From Microcoleus sp. FACHB-68 (GTDB lineage Bacteria > Cyanobacteriota > Cyanobacteriia > Cyanobacteriales > Oscillatoriaceae), in assembly GCF_014695715.1 (NCBI RefSeq), contig NZ_JACJOT010000001.1, positions 62,001 to 126,000 on the forward strand: a stretch of DNA of 64,000 nucleotides, written 5' to 3'. The notes under the pieces are model-generated. The model was given only the letters and a program-made list of their open reading frames with translations, ran no database searches and was not told the DNA's origin. This document shows positions 19,589 to 28,470 of the stretch, piece by piece; the stretch's first letter is position 1; every line of letters starts with the position of its first letter. The position numbers and the translations under genes were made by a program.

Positions 19589-21334
19589 CTAAAAGCCTAA
19601 ATCCGCTCTAGCCGCTTCGGCAGCTTTTAACACTGTTTCAGTAGGCATTTCTTCCCAGGCAACCTCCCCAATTTCCTTGTAAAAGGTTGCATCATAGGGA
19701 CGAGTCTGCACAACCACCGGCATTGGCACGGCATGACCTAAAATCAGGGCTTGTTGCTTGGAATCCAACTTAGACAAAACTGAGCGCAAACTTTGTCCGC
19801 CAGAGACGCCGGTGAAAATTGCATCAATATCTTTGTCATCATTCAGCAAAGCAGTGATGCGGGTGCCAACTTGAGACATCACCTCATTATCAATTCCCGA
19901 AGGACGCTGATCGACGATCAGTAGGGTGACAAAATATTTCCGCATTTCTCGTGCAATGGTGCCAAAAATTGTTGATCGCACAATCGCTGGATCAAGAAAA
20001 CGGTGCGCTTCTTCAATGGTAATCACCAGTTGCCGAGGGCGATCAATGGGATTTTTTGACTGTAAAAACCGCTCGGATTTTTGAACATAACTGGCGTGGA
20101 TGCGGCGAGAAATCATATTCGTCGCCAGCATATACGACAGCATATCCGATTGAGACCCGAATTCAATGACGATGTGTTTACCGGCAGTGATCGATTCTAA
20201 AATCTGACCGATATAATCCTTCGGGCTGCTGTTCCGCATATACTTGAGTTCATCCAAACGCATGAGTTTGCGTTGCAGCGCCATAATTGAAGATTTATTA
20301 CCCCGCTTCTCCTCACAAAACATCTGAATTTCTTCATTGCTCATCGCCAACAACTGAGTAATCCAAGATTTGCCAAACTCGTTGCGGAGAATGATGGCAT
20401 TTTCGATGCTGGCTTCTGAAAGATTTAACTCTCTTTGAACAAGGCTAATATCTTCAACTTCAATTTGATCGTAGCTAAGATAAAGTTCTTGAGCATCTCG
20501 CACCCCACGGCGTTTTGTTGAGGTGGGATCGAGGGTGTAAATTTCAACTTGGCTGGGGAATAACTGTCGCAAACCTTTAACAGTGCTAAATTGTTTGCCT
20601 TCAGTTGCCGCTTCCCAACCGTACTCGGAGTGCATATCAAAAATCAGGTTCACCGCTGCTTGCTTGCGAATCACCCCAGATAGCAACAGGCGAGTTAAAA
20701 ATGATTTGCCGGTTCCAGATTTGCCAAACACACCATTACTGCGTTCCACAAACCGATCTAAGTCAATACAAACCGGCACATCCATATCAAGCGGTTTGCC
20801 AATAGCAAAATTGCGCCGGTGGGGATCATCTTCCCAACCAAAAACGCTGCGGAAATCGCGTTCACTGGCGTCAAAAACCTGAGAGAAATGGCTGGGAATT
20901 GTTTTCACCGGCAGCAATTCGATCTGCCTGCCGCTTTGTGCCTGGAAAGAAGCAAGCACCCCTTTACCATCATTTTCTTCTGCGCCGGCACGCCGCTGCA
21001 CTCCCGCCGTTCCGCCTCTCTCCCATTCCTCCAGTTCATCTGGCGTCAGCATCAGCATCGGCGACAGACTAATCGTGCCATAAGTACCGCTGCCGGCTAG
21101 AACCGCCTGCAAAAAATCATCCTCCGGGAGGGGAGGATTCGCCACAATCCGAGCACTCGACGTTCCCAGACAAACGTCTGTGAGCATACAAAAAAAGTGC
21201 GATCGCGTGCCCCGAACAACCAGGAATTTACCCACCCGCATATCTTCTACAGATACATCCGGATGAAGTCGCACTTCGAGTCCCTGACTAAGGGAACCTT
21301 GAATAACCGAGCCTAAAGGCTTTTCTGGATTCAT
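19589..21334 (-). CDS. herA: HerA-like DNA translocase ATPase (DUF87)
   Basis: A 581-residue FtsK/HerA-superfamily ATPase. Residues ~1-100 form the N-terminal HAS-barrel-like region. Walker A is GKSGTGKS at 204-211 and Walker B is LVITIEEAH at 436-444. A DQRPSGID segment follows, as in HerA proteins. HerA forms a hexameric ring that translocates DNA and partners the nuclease NurA in end resection. A NurA-domain gene lies at 46132-47346, 25 kb away, rather than adjacent as in archaea. The gene is monocistronic as far as can be seen. Assignment to HerA rather than another DUF87 ATPase rests on overall layout and Walker context. Confidence 0.85.
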   Translation of the reverse strand: MNPEKPLGSVIQGSLSQGLEVRLHPDVSVEDMRVGKFLVVRGTRSHFFCMLTDVCLGTSSARIVANPPLPEDDFLQAVLAGSGTYGTISLSPMLMLTPDELEEWERGGTAGVQRRAGAEENDGKGVLASFQAQSGRQIELLPVKTIPSHFSQVFDASERDFRSVFGWEDDPHRRNFAIGKPLDMDVPVCIDLDRFVERSNGVFGKSGTGKSFLTRLLLSGVIRKQAAVNLIFDMHSEYGWEAATEGKQFSTVKGLRQLFPSQVEIYTLDPTSTKRRGVRDAQELYLSYDQIEVEDISLVQRELNLSEASIENAIILRNEFGKSWITQLLAMSNEEIQMFCEEKRGNKSSIMALQRKLMRLDELKYMRNSSPKDYIGQILESITAGKHIVIEFGSQSDMLSYMLATNMISRRIHASYVQKSERFLQSKNPIDRPRQLVITIEEAHRFLDPAIVRSTIFGTIAREMRKYFVTLLIVDQRPSGIDNEVMSQVGTRITALLNDDKDIDAIFTGVSGGQSLRSVLSKLDSKQQALILGHAVPMPVVVQTRPYDATFYKEIGEVAWEEMPTETVLKAAEAARADLGF

Positions 21335-21402
21335 GCCACAAATCGCTTAACCCTGTGGCTGATCTTATGCTGAATTTTGATTTAAAACCACGTTACGGAG
21401 AA

Positions 21403-21588
21403 TTGGGCATGGGGCATTGGGGATTGGGCATGGGGCATTGGGCATTGGGCAAGGCTGCGCCAACCTAAAAGTATGGGCATGGGGCAAGGCTTCGCCAACC
21501 TAAAGCTATGGGGATTGGGATTAAAAATTTCTCCTCGTCTCCTACTCTCCCTCTCATTCAATGCCCAATGCCCCATGCCCCATGCCCG
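21403..21588. repeat. Heptamer-type repeats with inverted arms
   Basis: G-rich copies of GGGCATG/GGGCATT (21403-21450) are followed by two copies of a CAAGGCT(G/T)CGCCAACC unit (21450 and 21486 areas). C-rich inverted copies (ATGCCCAATGCCCC, 21560-21587) close the block, so it could fold into one large hairpin. This fits the STRR repeats of filamentous cyanobacteria. It fills the gap between the HerA and GST genes. Confidence 0.65.
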
Positions 21589-21593
21589 AAAGA

Positions 21594-22391
21594 TTAATCT
21601 ATCTCAATCGAAGTTGGCCGGCTAGCGCTGACGCTGGCGCTGGCGGAACTTAATGGCTGGCGGTAGTCTGCATAGAGGCGATCGCGCCAGGTGAAAAATG
21701 TCTCATACAGCGGGTTATCGGCAATGCCGGGGACACCTTTGCCGCGCAAGTCTGCCGGCAGATCCAAATAAGGGCCGGCTGGAAACTTGAGCAATATGGA
21801 TAACCCAGCTACGGCAAAATCTGCCATTGTTGGACGATCTGTTACCAAATAAGCTTGCTCACGCAGCAACAAGCATAGGGCTTCTAAGTCTTGCTTGATC
21901 GCTTCTGTCGCGGATTTCACGGCATCAGGACTGACTCCCAGCCCAAATCCTAACGTCTTGAGAATCTCAGACGGCACCGATTCAACTAGATTTTTGAGAA
22001 CATCGGGCGTATTCGCCGGCAACATAGCACTGCGGAAGCGCTGATCTTGGCTGAGTCCGTTAAACAGCACTTTCCGGCTTTTCACACCAATCGACTCATC
22101 CGCCCATTCTTCCATGAGCAAACACAGCGCCCGTTCTTTCGGGGCGGTGGGGATCATCGGTCGGTCTGGATACTGCTGGTCAAGATACTTGGCGATCTCC
22201 GTAGAATCCGCAATAACAATATTCCCATCCTTGAGCACCGGCAATTGCCGCTGGCCAGATAGCCGATAGACTTCTAGCTGGCCCACCCCTGGTGTCACTT
22301 CGATTTTGCGGTACGCTAATCCTTTATAGTCAAGCATTAGACGCACTTTTTCACTATACTGAGACAGTTCAAATTGGTATAGCTCTAGCAT
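21594..22391 (-). CDS. Glutathione S-transferase family protein
   Basis: A 265-residue cytosolic protein. The N-terminal thioredoxin-like domain (residues 1-80) has ELYQFELSQYSEKVRLMLDYKG at the usual active-site position, with Ser rather than CxxC, and the cis-Pro/ST motif QLPVLKDGNIVIADSTEI that binds glutathione. An all-helical C-terminal domain follows (~90-250). AGGAG precedes the ATG. The last ~15 residues are Ser/Ala-rich. Substrate is unknown; detoxification or glutathione conjugation is inferred from the family only. Confidence 0.88.
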   Translation of the reverse strand: MLELYQFELSQYSEKVRLMLDYKGLAYRKIEVTPGVGQLEVYRLSGQRQLPVLKDGNIVIADSTEIAKYLDQQYPDRPMIPTAPKERALCLLMEEWADESIGVKSRKVLFNGLSQDQRFRSAMLPANTPDVLKNLVESVPSEILKTLGFGLGVSPDAVKSATEAIKQDLEALCLLLREQAYLVTDRPTMADFAVAGLSILLKFPAGPYLDLPADLRGKGVPGIADNPLYETFFTWRDRLYADYRQPLSSASASVSASRPTSIEID

Positions 22392-22495
22392 TGGGATCTC
22401 CTGTTAGTTTTTTCTACGAGTGCAACTGCTACAAAAAATGTCATAATCTTTAACAGGTCTTTACAAAATATTTACACAAAACCGGAGGAATATCC

Positions 22496-23152
22496 ATGAA
22501 AACACTGAATTTTCTTGTTTTAAGCAAAAAAGTAGCCAGCATTGCCGGCACCGCCAGCGTCGCGCTCCTGCTCAGTCTGCCAGCTGCTGTTAGAGCAGAA
22601 TCCGCCCCCAGTGCACAACAGCCAACGAGTACGCCTACGCAGGAACAGCCAGAACTCACGCCGAGTTTAGAGCGGCCTGATGACGCTCCTTCTAGTGAAG
22701 GAAGTGTCACCTCACCCGTAGAAGAGCAACTGAACACCACGCCTGCTGGGGATCGGCCCTCGACCACACCGACTGGGGCAGAGTCCGAAACCATGCCTTC
22801 TGGGGAACGGCCCATGACCACACCGGCTGGAGATCGGCCTTCGGCAAGACCGAGTGGGGAACGGCCCATGACCACACCGGCTGGAGATCGGCCTTCGGCA
22901 AGACCGAGTGGGGAACGGCCCATGACCACGCCGACTGGGGCAGACTCTGAAACCATGCCTTCTGTAGAACGGCCCGCAACCACACCTTCTGTTGACCAGC
23001 CGACTACCATGCCTTCTGGAGACCGTCCCGCAACTATGCCTTCTGGAATGGAATCGGATGACAAGCCTTCCAGTGAAGGAAGTGTGACTTCACCAACTGA
23101 AGAACCGGAAAACACCATGCCTTCTGAGGATCAGCCGGCTACCACGTTTTAA
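22496..23152 (+). CDS. Secreted Thr/Pro/Ser-rich repeat protein
   Basis: 218 residues with a signal peptide (MKTLNFLVLSKKVASIAGTASVALLLS, cleavage near VRA-ES). A low-complexity repeat follows, of units such as TTP(A/T)GDRPS and PSGERPMTTP, two of which are perfect 54-base tandem copies. CGGAGGAA 5-12 bases before the ATG is a strong ribosome binding site. The composition suggests an unfolded cell-surface or periplasmic linker or adhesin-like protein; no domain is recognised. An open frame on the opposite strand is a by-product of the repeats. Confidence 0.7.
   Translation: MKTLNFLVLSKKVASIAGTASVALLLSLPAAVRAESAPSAQQPTSTPTQEQPELTPSLERPDDAPSSEGSVTSPVEEQLNTTPAGDRPSTTPTGAESETMPSGERPMTTPAGDRPSARPSGERPMTTPAGDRPSARPSGERPMTTPTGADSETMPSVERPATTPSVDQPTTMPSGDRPATMPSGMESDDKPSSEGSVTSPTEEPENTMPSEDQPATTF
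22801..22914. repeat. 54-bp perfect tandem repeat
   Basis: Units start at 22801 and 22855, and a third begins at 22909 and diverges shortly after. Being 18 codons long, gain or loss of units keeps the frame of the surrounding gene. Confidence 0.85.
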
Positions 23153-23334
23153 ATAGCTGGTAACAGCGAGCGAAGCCAGCATCGTTAACATCACTCAAAG
23201 CAGCCGGTTAAAACGCCATCAAAACGCACATTAAAGTAAGCAAAAGCATCATTCATGTGTTCGGCCCGGTCATAGTGCTTTCTGAGATGTAACGCGACTA
23301 ATTTGATTTTAAATAAATCGGTGAAATTAAATAT

Positions 23335-23373
23335 AAACCCCGTCCTAAAATTATTAGAAGCGGGGTTTTTTCA
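23335..23373 (+). terminator. Rho-independent terminator
   Basis: AAACCCCG and CGGGGTTT form a stem closed by an AT-rich loop and followed by a T-run. It lies between the convergent Thr/Pro-repeat gene and the acetyltransferase gene; the T-run favours the plus strand. Confidence 0.7.
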
Positions 23374-23378
23374 ATTTT

Positions 23379-23954
23379 TTACTCAATCCATTCTTGCCTG
23401 AGACTCGAGTACATTTTTACATCGTGATAAATGCCTTTGGCAAATAGATGCTGTCGCAGTACGCCTTCAAATTTCATGCCGGCTTTTTCCATAACCCTTG
23501 CGGAAGCAGTATTTTCAACCATACATCTCCCTTCAATGCGATTTAGCTGCATGGTGCGAAAACCAAACCCCATCATCGCCCGGACAGCCTCCCTCATGTA
23601 TCCGTTTCCCCAATACTTGTCAGACAAAACGTAACCGATTTCTCCCCGCGCACAATCCACCCTCCACTCGGCAAACCCACAAGCGCCGATGAATTTCTTG
23701 CCGGCTTTTTCTACTATTCCCCAACAAGCTATGTCGTGCTGATTGTAGCCCTCAATCGTAGCCTTGAGAAAGCGCTGGCTATCTTCAATCGATTTGTGAG
23801 GTTCCCAAGTTGTATATTGGGAAACCGCAGGAACGGAGGCATATTCAAAGATATCTTCCACATCCGCCAAACACATTTTTCGCAGCAGCAGCCGCTCAGT
23901 TTCTAACTCTGGAATTTCAGCCAAAATTTCCTTTATTTTCACAGCGATTAACAA
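23379..23954 (-). CDS. GNAT family N-acetyltransferase (RimJ/RimL type)
   Basis: About 190 residues matching the ribosomal-protein-alanine acetyltransferase-like GNAT branch: ETERLLLRKM near the N-terminus, EIGYVLSDKYWGNGYMREA at ~125-143, and NRIEGRCMVENTASARVMEKAGMKFEGVLR near the end. It transfers acetyl from acetyl-CoA to an amine, possibly a protein N-terminus or a small molecule; the substrate cannot be told. The start is uncertain: the longest frame begins with TTG at 23954, and a GTG at 23942 is equally plausible. It is a single gene, convergent with its left neighbour. Confidence 0.88.
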   Translation of the reverse strand: MLIAVKIKEILAEIPELETERLLLRKMCLADVEDIFEYASVPAVSQYTTWEPHKSIEDSQRFLKATIEGYNQHDIACWGIVEKAGKKFIGACGFAEWRVDCARGEIGYVLSDKYWGNGYMREAVRAMMGFGFRTMQLNRIEGRCMVENTASARVMEKAGMKFEGVLRQHLFAKGIYHDVKMYSSLRQEWIE

Positions 23955-24208
23955 AAGGTGTATCGTTTATTCATGTCTATTGATTGATTGAAAAAATTAT
24001 AGTCGGCCTGTTGCCAATCTTCTAAGTTTGGCCAAACTCTTCTTAATTTTTACCCGTTAGCGCCGGCAGGAGTTGAAAAGCTAAACTAATGTGAAGATTT
24101 GTTCAGGTTCGCAATTTTGATGACAACTTGGAACGAACAATTATAATGAACGTCACAAATGCCAGGAAAATGCATTATATCCCGCAATAGAAGGGTGGAG
24201 AGGTATCA

Positions 24209-24808
24209 ATGAGTGCCCAGCGTAAAAACTTAATGAAAAAGCTAGTCAGCTTGATTGGAGTGATGAGTGCGAGTACCTTGATTAGTTGGCCGGTACTGGC
24301 GCAGTATTATTACGGGCCAAGTTTTTTCACGCCCGGTGCTTATTATCCCACGCGAGGGCCACTGATTGGGCAATTTAAACAGTTGGGTTTTAATAAATTG
24401 GCTGCTGCGCTCAATGAAACCCCAGAGATAGAAAAGACGCTGAATCAAGAAGGGCCATTTACAATTTTAGCGCCCACGGATGAAGCATTTGAGGCGTTGC
24501 CGGCAGGAACGCTTGAGGAATTGATGAAGTCAGAAAACAAACAAAAACTGGCAAAACTGCTGTCTTATCATGTGATTGCCGGCGAAGTTACGGAAGCCGA
24601 TCTCGCAGCAGGACAGGTGAAAACTGTGGAAGGCAACCCCGTGAAACTTCAAGTGAATGCTGCTGCAAATGAGCTATTACTAAATGATGCGAAAGTCACA
24701 GATAATTCATTTAAGATTAGGAATGGCAGGAACAACAACATCACATTTGTGGTGATTGACAAAGTGTTGATGCCACCTGATCTTCAAGAATCAGCGCCGG
24801 CAAACTGA
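24209..24808 (+). CDS. Secreted fasciclin (FAS1) domain protein
   Basis: 199 residues. GGAGAGG upstream of the ATG at 24209 supports this start over the ATG at 24233. The signal peptide covers KKLVSLIGVMSASTLISWPVLAQ. A single FAS1 domain spans about residues 50-190, with the H1 motif FTILAPTDEAFEALP, the central YHVIAGEV and the terminal VIDKVLMPP. FAS1 domains mediate cell-surface adhesion; in cyanobacteria single-domain secreted forms are common and mostly uncharacterised. A hairpin terminator follows about 70 bases downstream. Confidence 0.92.
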   Translation: MSAQRKNLMKKLVSLIGVMSASTLISWPVLAQYYYGPSFFTPGAYYPTRGPLIGQFKQLGFNKLAAALNETPEIEKTLNQEGPFTILAPTDEAFEALPAGTLEELMKSENKQKLAKLLSYHVIAGEVTEADLAAGQVKTVEGNPVKLQVNAAANELLLNDAKVTDNSFKIRNGRNNNITFVVIDKVLMPPDLQESAPAN

Positions 24809-24876
24809 TAAGCTGTTACGCAAAGAAGTTTGCCTGCCTGGATTGAGAAACAGGAGTTTGCCGAGTTTGAGCAGCT

Positions 24877-24905
24877 TTAAAAGGAGACGTTTTAACTCCT
24901 TTTTA
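24877..24905 (+). terminator. Terminator after the fasciclin gene
   Basis: AAAAGGAG pairs with CTCCTTTT around a nine-base loop, and the right arm continues into T. It sits about 70 bases after the fasciclin stop codon and is convergent with the next gene. Confidence 0.65.
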
Positions 24906-24962
24906 AGAATGGGTGACGGGTTTTTTGTTTCTACAACAGATTTGTATTGAAAGGAAAATTTG

Positions 24963-25541
24963 TTATCGGAAAACATTTGGCCAGTGCTGTAAAATTACCT
25001 GCAACACATCACTAAATCGGCTCAGTTGAGCCGCAGCTTCGATGAGGCGATCACCCTCTACTTGCACTTCAGGGGATGGATAGTTTTGAATAACTTCTAA
25101 CAGCGATATTTTGCTATCTTTCGTTGCAGAGAGGATGACAGCAGAGCGCAAAGCTTGCCGGTTGGCGCTATCAGCTCGCGTATGTACGACTTTCCCCAAT
25201 TCATCTAATAAAGCTTCGCCAAACGGGTGATTGAGGGCGCGATCTAAGAACAAAAAATCAACCGAGACTTCTTCCGTCAAGGCATTGCGAGTAACTTCGG
25301 GATCTTGTTTTGTCGCTCTGAAAATATCTCGTAAGGAAGGAGCGATTTCGCCGGTTTCAGCGAACTTTTCCAGATCGCCGACGGGAACTGAAGCTTGAAT
25401 AATGCCGACTTTAATCAGCACCTTTTCAGCAGCGTTGACGTTGGTTGCCGGCACCATAACACCCGCACCCAAGAGCAAGATACTAGCACTTGTCCCTAAA
25501 AATGATTGACGATGCCGGCGAAAAAAGTTTGTCCATTTCAT
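24963..25541 (-). CDS. Secreted DUF1400 domain protein
   Basis: 192 residues with a twin-basic signal region (FFRRHRQSFLGTSASILLLGAG, cleavage near VNA-AE). A DUF1400-like domain follows: EKVLIKVGIIQASVPVGDLEKFAETG, LRDIF at ~90, and LEVIQNYPSPEVQVEGDRL near residue 150. DUF1400 usually precedes an alpha/beta-hydrolase domain in cyanobacterial proteins; here only the DUF1400 part is present. It is a stand-alone version or a truncated relative, and no hydrolase motif is seen. It lies 40 bases downstream of the kinase gene's 5'-neighbour space, on the same strand as the kinase. Role unknown. Confidence 0.8.
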   Translation of the reverse strand: MKWTNFFRRHRQSFLGTSASILLLGAGVMVPATNVNAAEKVLIKVGIIQASVPVGDLEKFAETGEIAPSLRDIFRATKQDPEVTRNALTEEVSVDFLFLDRALNHPFGEALLDELGKVVHTRADSANRQALRSAVILSATKDSKISLLEVIQNYPSPEVQVEGDRLIEAAAQLSRFSDVLQVILQHWPNVFR

Positions 25542-25581
25542 AGTATTTTAAGTGCTAAGTGTTGAGTGGAGAAGAAAGAAA

Positions 25582-27801
25582 TTACAGCCCTAATTTCTGT
25601 TGTAGCTTAGAACGAGCTTCGATAGCCGGCGCGAATGTCGCATCTGCTGCAATTGCTTGGTTATAAGCATTAAGTGCGTCTTCATTTCGTTGCATTTCCT
25701 CTAGAGTCAGCCCCCGGTGAAGCAAGGCAACCGGATCGTTTGGCTCAATCGATATCGCTTTATCTAAGGCTGCTAGCGCTTGCTCGTTACGCTTAAGTTC
25801 CTTGAGCGCAATGCCTCGACCCACCCAAGATTTATGATCCTTACTTTCATATTTTATCGCTTTATCAAAAGAAGCGATCGCATCTTGAGTTCTCTGCAAT
25901 TGCAAAAGTGCAAATCCTCGGTCTCTTAAAGCCGGATAAAAGTTATTTTGAATTTCGATAGCTTTGTCATAATCTTTAATAGCATCTTCGGGGCGCTGCA
26001 TTGCGGCGAGTAAAGACCCTCGATTATGCCGGCTTAAATAAGATTTCGGCCTAATTTCAAGCGCTTTATCATACGCTTTCAGCGCTTCTTCAGGTTTCTG
26101 TGCAAAAAATAGTGTACTGCCTTTCCCCACCCAAGCGGGGAAAAAGTTTGGGTTAATTTTAATCGCGCTATCATAAGAAGCGAGCGCTTCTGTGGGACGC
26201 TGCAATTTTCCTAAAACGCGCCCCCGGTTAATCAAAGTTTGTAAATCATTGGGATTTAATTTAATTGTGTCATTATAAGAAGCCAGCGCTTCTTCAAACG
26301 CTTTACGCGATTCTTGGGGACGTTGCAAATACTCTAGCGCTAAAGCTCGGTTTTCCCAAGATTTGGGGTGATTCGGCTGGATTTGCAGAGCTTTTTCAAA
26401 AGCAGAAAGGGCATCTTGGTAACGCTTCAAACCAAGCAAAGCAATCCCACGCCCATTCACGGCTTCAATATTATTAGCAGAGAGTTCCAGCGCTTTGTCG
26501 TGGGCTTTGAGGGCTTCTTCATAGCGTTGCAGTAAATAAAGCGTTTCTCCTTGGTTGTTCCAAGCTTTGGGGTCTTTTGGATCAATTTGACTGGCTTTTT
26601 CATAAGCTGCCAGCGCTGCCTCATAACGTTCTAATAAAAAGAGGGCATCGCCGCGAATTTTCCAGGCTTTTGCTTGATTCGGGTTAGTTATGAGGGATTT
26701 ATCAATCGTTGAAATCGCTTCTTCCGGTTGTTGCGTGTCGAGAAACTGATTGGCTTGAGCGAGATAATCGGTGGTGGGAAAAAACTTAAAAAATCCGACA
26801 ATTAAACCGGCAATCAGTCCTGGTATTAAGATGTACCACAACTTTTTAGAACGCGGCAAGGGTGGAGTTGAATGCACTGTTGCACTCGGTTGGGGCAGGG
26901 TTTCGCCAGTTGGCATTCTGGGCGCATCAATTGGCGCTGCTGGTTTGGAGTAAGAGGCAATGGTTGAAGCCATCGCATAATTTTCCAGATCCTCAAGATC
27001 CGCGAGGGCTTCTTCAGCGGTTTGATAGCGATCTTTAAAGTGATAGCGCACCATCTTATCAATAATCGCTGCTAGCCGATCGCTCACCTGCACGTCATTC
27101 TGCCAAATAAGTTCGCCGGTTTGCGCGTCTTGCCGCAACCGGGAGGGCAAGATGCCGGTTAATGCTTGAATGGCGATCGCGCCTAACGCATAGATGTCGC
27201 TGTTGGGGCGCGGTTGTCCTCCCAACTGTTCGTTTGGCATATAGCCAGGAGTCCCAATGGCAACGGTAAAACTCTCGTCCCCAGCTTGGGTACTGACTTG
27301 CTTGACTGCGCCAAAGTCGATTAAAACAATTTTGCCGTCTGAGTTGCGTCTGATTAAGTTGGAGGGTTTAATATCGCGGTGGATGACATTCTGCCGGTGG
27401 ACAAAGGCTAGGGTTGATAATACATCGCGCAATAAAACGATGACTTCTGCTTCACTTAAACGCTTACCGGCTTTGATTTCTTGATTGAGCGGTTCGCCTT
27501 CTATGCAATCCTGCACGAGGTAAAATTCTTGCTGTTCTTCAAAGTGAGCAAGCAGACGAGGAATTTGATCATGCCGGCCTAATTGATGTAAAACTTTTGC
27601 TTCGGTATCAAATAAACGTCTAGCAGTTTCTAATGTCAGCGGATCGGTTGTCTGCGGTTTAAGTTGTTTGACGACACAGCGCGGGTAGTCGGGTAGTTGC
27701 AAGTCTTGTGCGATGTAAGTTTGGCCAAACGCCCCTCCTCCCAAGAAGCTGACAATTTTGTACCGTCCTGCCAGTATTTGTCCGAGTAAAAAAGTGTCCA
27801 T
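25582..27801 (-). CDS. Ser/Thr protein kinase with membrane segment and TPR tail
   Basis: 739 residues in three parts. The kinase domain (~1-275) is complete: Gly-loop LGGGAFGQTY (20-29), Lys45, HRDIKPSN (141-148), DFG 162-164 and GTPGYMPNEQ. A Pro-rich linker leads to one transmembrane helix (LWYILIPGLIAGLIVGFFKFF, ~325-345). About eleven tetratricopeptide repeats (~350-739) follow, with AL.AY.KA..I.P-type signatures. This is the usual cyanobacterial layout, with a cytosolic kinase and TPRs across the membrane. The TPRs probably bind a partner that sets kinase activity; targets are unknown. A paralog lies at 29187-30806. Confidence 0.93.
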   Translation of the reverse strand: MDTFLLGQILAGRYKIVSFLGGGAFGQTYIAQDLQLPDYPRCVVKQLKPQTTDPLTLETARRLFDTEAKVLHQLGRHDQIPRLLAHFEEQQEFYLVQDCIEGEPLNQEIKAGKRLSEAEVIVLLRDVLSTLAFVHRQNVIHRDIKPSNLIRRNSDGKIVLIDFGAVKQVSTQAGDESFTVAIGTPGYMPNEQLGGQPRPNSDIYALGAIAIQALTGILPSRLRQDAQTGELIWQNDVQVSDRLAAIIDKMVRYHFKDRYQTAEEALADLEDLENYAMASTIASYSKPAAPIDAPRMPTGETLPQPSATVHSTPPLPRSKKLWYILIPGLIAGLIVGFFKFFPTTDYLAQANQFLDTQQPEEAISTIDKSLITNPNQAKAWKIRGDALFLLERYEAALAAYEKASQIDPKDPKAWNNQGETLYLLQRYEEALKAHDKALELSANNIEAVNGRGIALLGLKRYQDALSAFEKALQIQPNHPKSWENRALALEYLQRPQESRKAFEEALASYNDTIKLNPNDLQTLINRGRVLGKLQRPTEALASYDSAIKINPNFFPAWVGKGSTLFFAQKPEEALKAYDKALEIRPKSYLSRHNRGSLLAAMQRPEDAIKDYDKAIEIQNNFYPALRDRGFALLQLQRTQDAIASFDKAIKYESKDHKSWVGRGIALKELKRNEQALAALDKAISIEPNDPVALLHRGLTLEEMQRNEDALNAYNQAIAADATFAPAIEARSKLQQKLGL

Positions 27802-28135
27802 AAATGTAGGGGTGAGAGCAGTGCCGGCACACTTAGCGCAGCTATTTGCCTATCTGTAAATTTTCCGATCTGAAGGCCAAAATTTGGGATTTGGAGTTGC
27901 CCGATTGCTGCCGGCAGGATTTACAGTCGGCGCGTTTTCGGCGATCAGCCTGGATTTGGGGCTTTGGGACTGTCCCTGTTTTAATAGAAAAATTTATAGT
28001 ATGCAATTTAGCAAGTTTTTTCCAAGCCGTCACTCTTCACTGTATCGTGAATTGTTCGGGTCTTAACCGGCTTTGGCTTGTTTGGCCGGCTGAGGCTTGT
28101 GTTGGTTGCTGCTCACTTTCTCTGACTATACAGAT
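27802..28135. other. Intergenic region upstream of the first kinase
   Basis: No gene is supported here. A plus-strand frame across 27846-28232 lacks a ribosome binding site and overlaps the real gene at 28136. The stretch probably carries the kinase promoter. Confidence 0.4.
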
Positions 28136-28333
28136 TTATTCAGAATCTTTCTGTTTCACTTGCTTACCGCGCCGGCTACCCCACTCTTCTGCTTTAGCAA
28201 TCGCAATGGGAATGGCTTTGCCTTCTTCGTAATCCTCTTCTAGCAAAGCATTGGCAATCTCAATCGCTTTTTCCCTCACTTCCTCGGTGAGGTTTTTCAT
28301 GGAATCTGGATAATTGTTTTTATTCCAAGGCAT
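28136..28333 (-). CDS. Small YdaT/DUF2188-like protein
   Basis: 65 residues starting at the ATG at 28333, which follows GGAAG and opens with the family's typical MPWNKNNYPDSMKNL. The core EVREKAIEIANALLEEDYEEGKAIPIAIAKAEEW is a predicted helical pair found in small YdaT-like proteins of stress regulons. The tail is basic (SRRGKQVKQK). An upstream in-frame ATG (28375) would add 14 residues. The next gene upstream on the same strand is a GlsB/YeaQ stress membrane protein. The role is inferred only by family resemblance; no mechanism is known to me. Confidence 0.75.
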   Translation of the reverse strand: MPWNKNNYPDSMKNLTEEVREKAIEIANALLEEDYEEGKAIPIAIAKAEEWGSRRGKQVKQKDSE

Positions 28334-28395
28334 TGCTATCACTTCCTTCATTTCAAGGGAAAACAATTTTCTCAAAAAACTCCATCAATTTGCTC

Positions 28396-28434
28396 TAAAA
28401 ACAAACAATCCCCCAACGAGAAGCTGGAGGATTG
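28396..28434 (-). terminator. Terminator after the GlsB-like gene
   Basis: Read on the minus strand, CAATCCTCCA pairs imperfectly with TTGGGGGATTG and is followed by a T-rich tract. It lies 37 bases after the stop of the gene at 28471-28740. Confidence 0.6.
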
Positions 28435-28470
28435 ACACGAATTAAACCACCCATTGAAGCTTTGAAACAA

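Noticed and set aside
22801-22914. Possible CRISPR-like array
   Set aside because: Units are directly adjacent, 54 bases long and in frame in a coding gene, with no spacers and no cas genes nearby.
22450-23118. Long open frame opposite the Thr/Pro-repeat gene
   Set aside because: It arises from the codon pattern of the repeats. The plus strand has a strong ribosome binding site and a signal peptide; this strand has neither.
27846-28232. 128-codon plus-strand frame
   Set aside because: No ribosome binding site, no family resemblance, and it overlaps the well-supported YdaT-like gene on the other strand.
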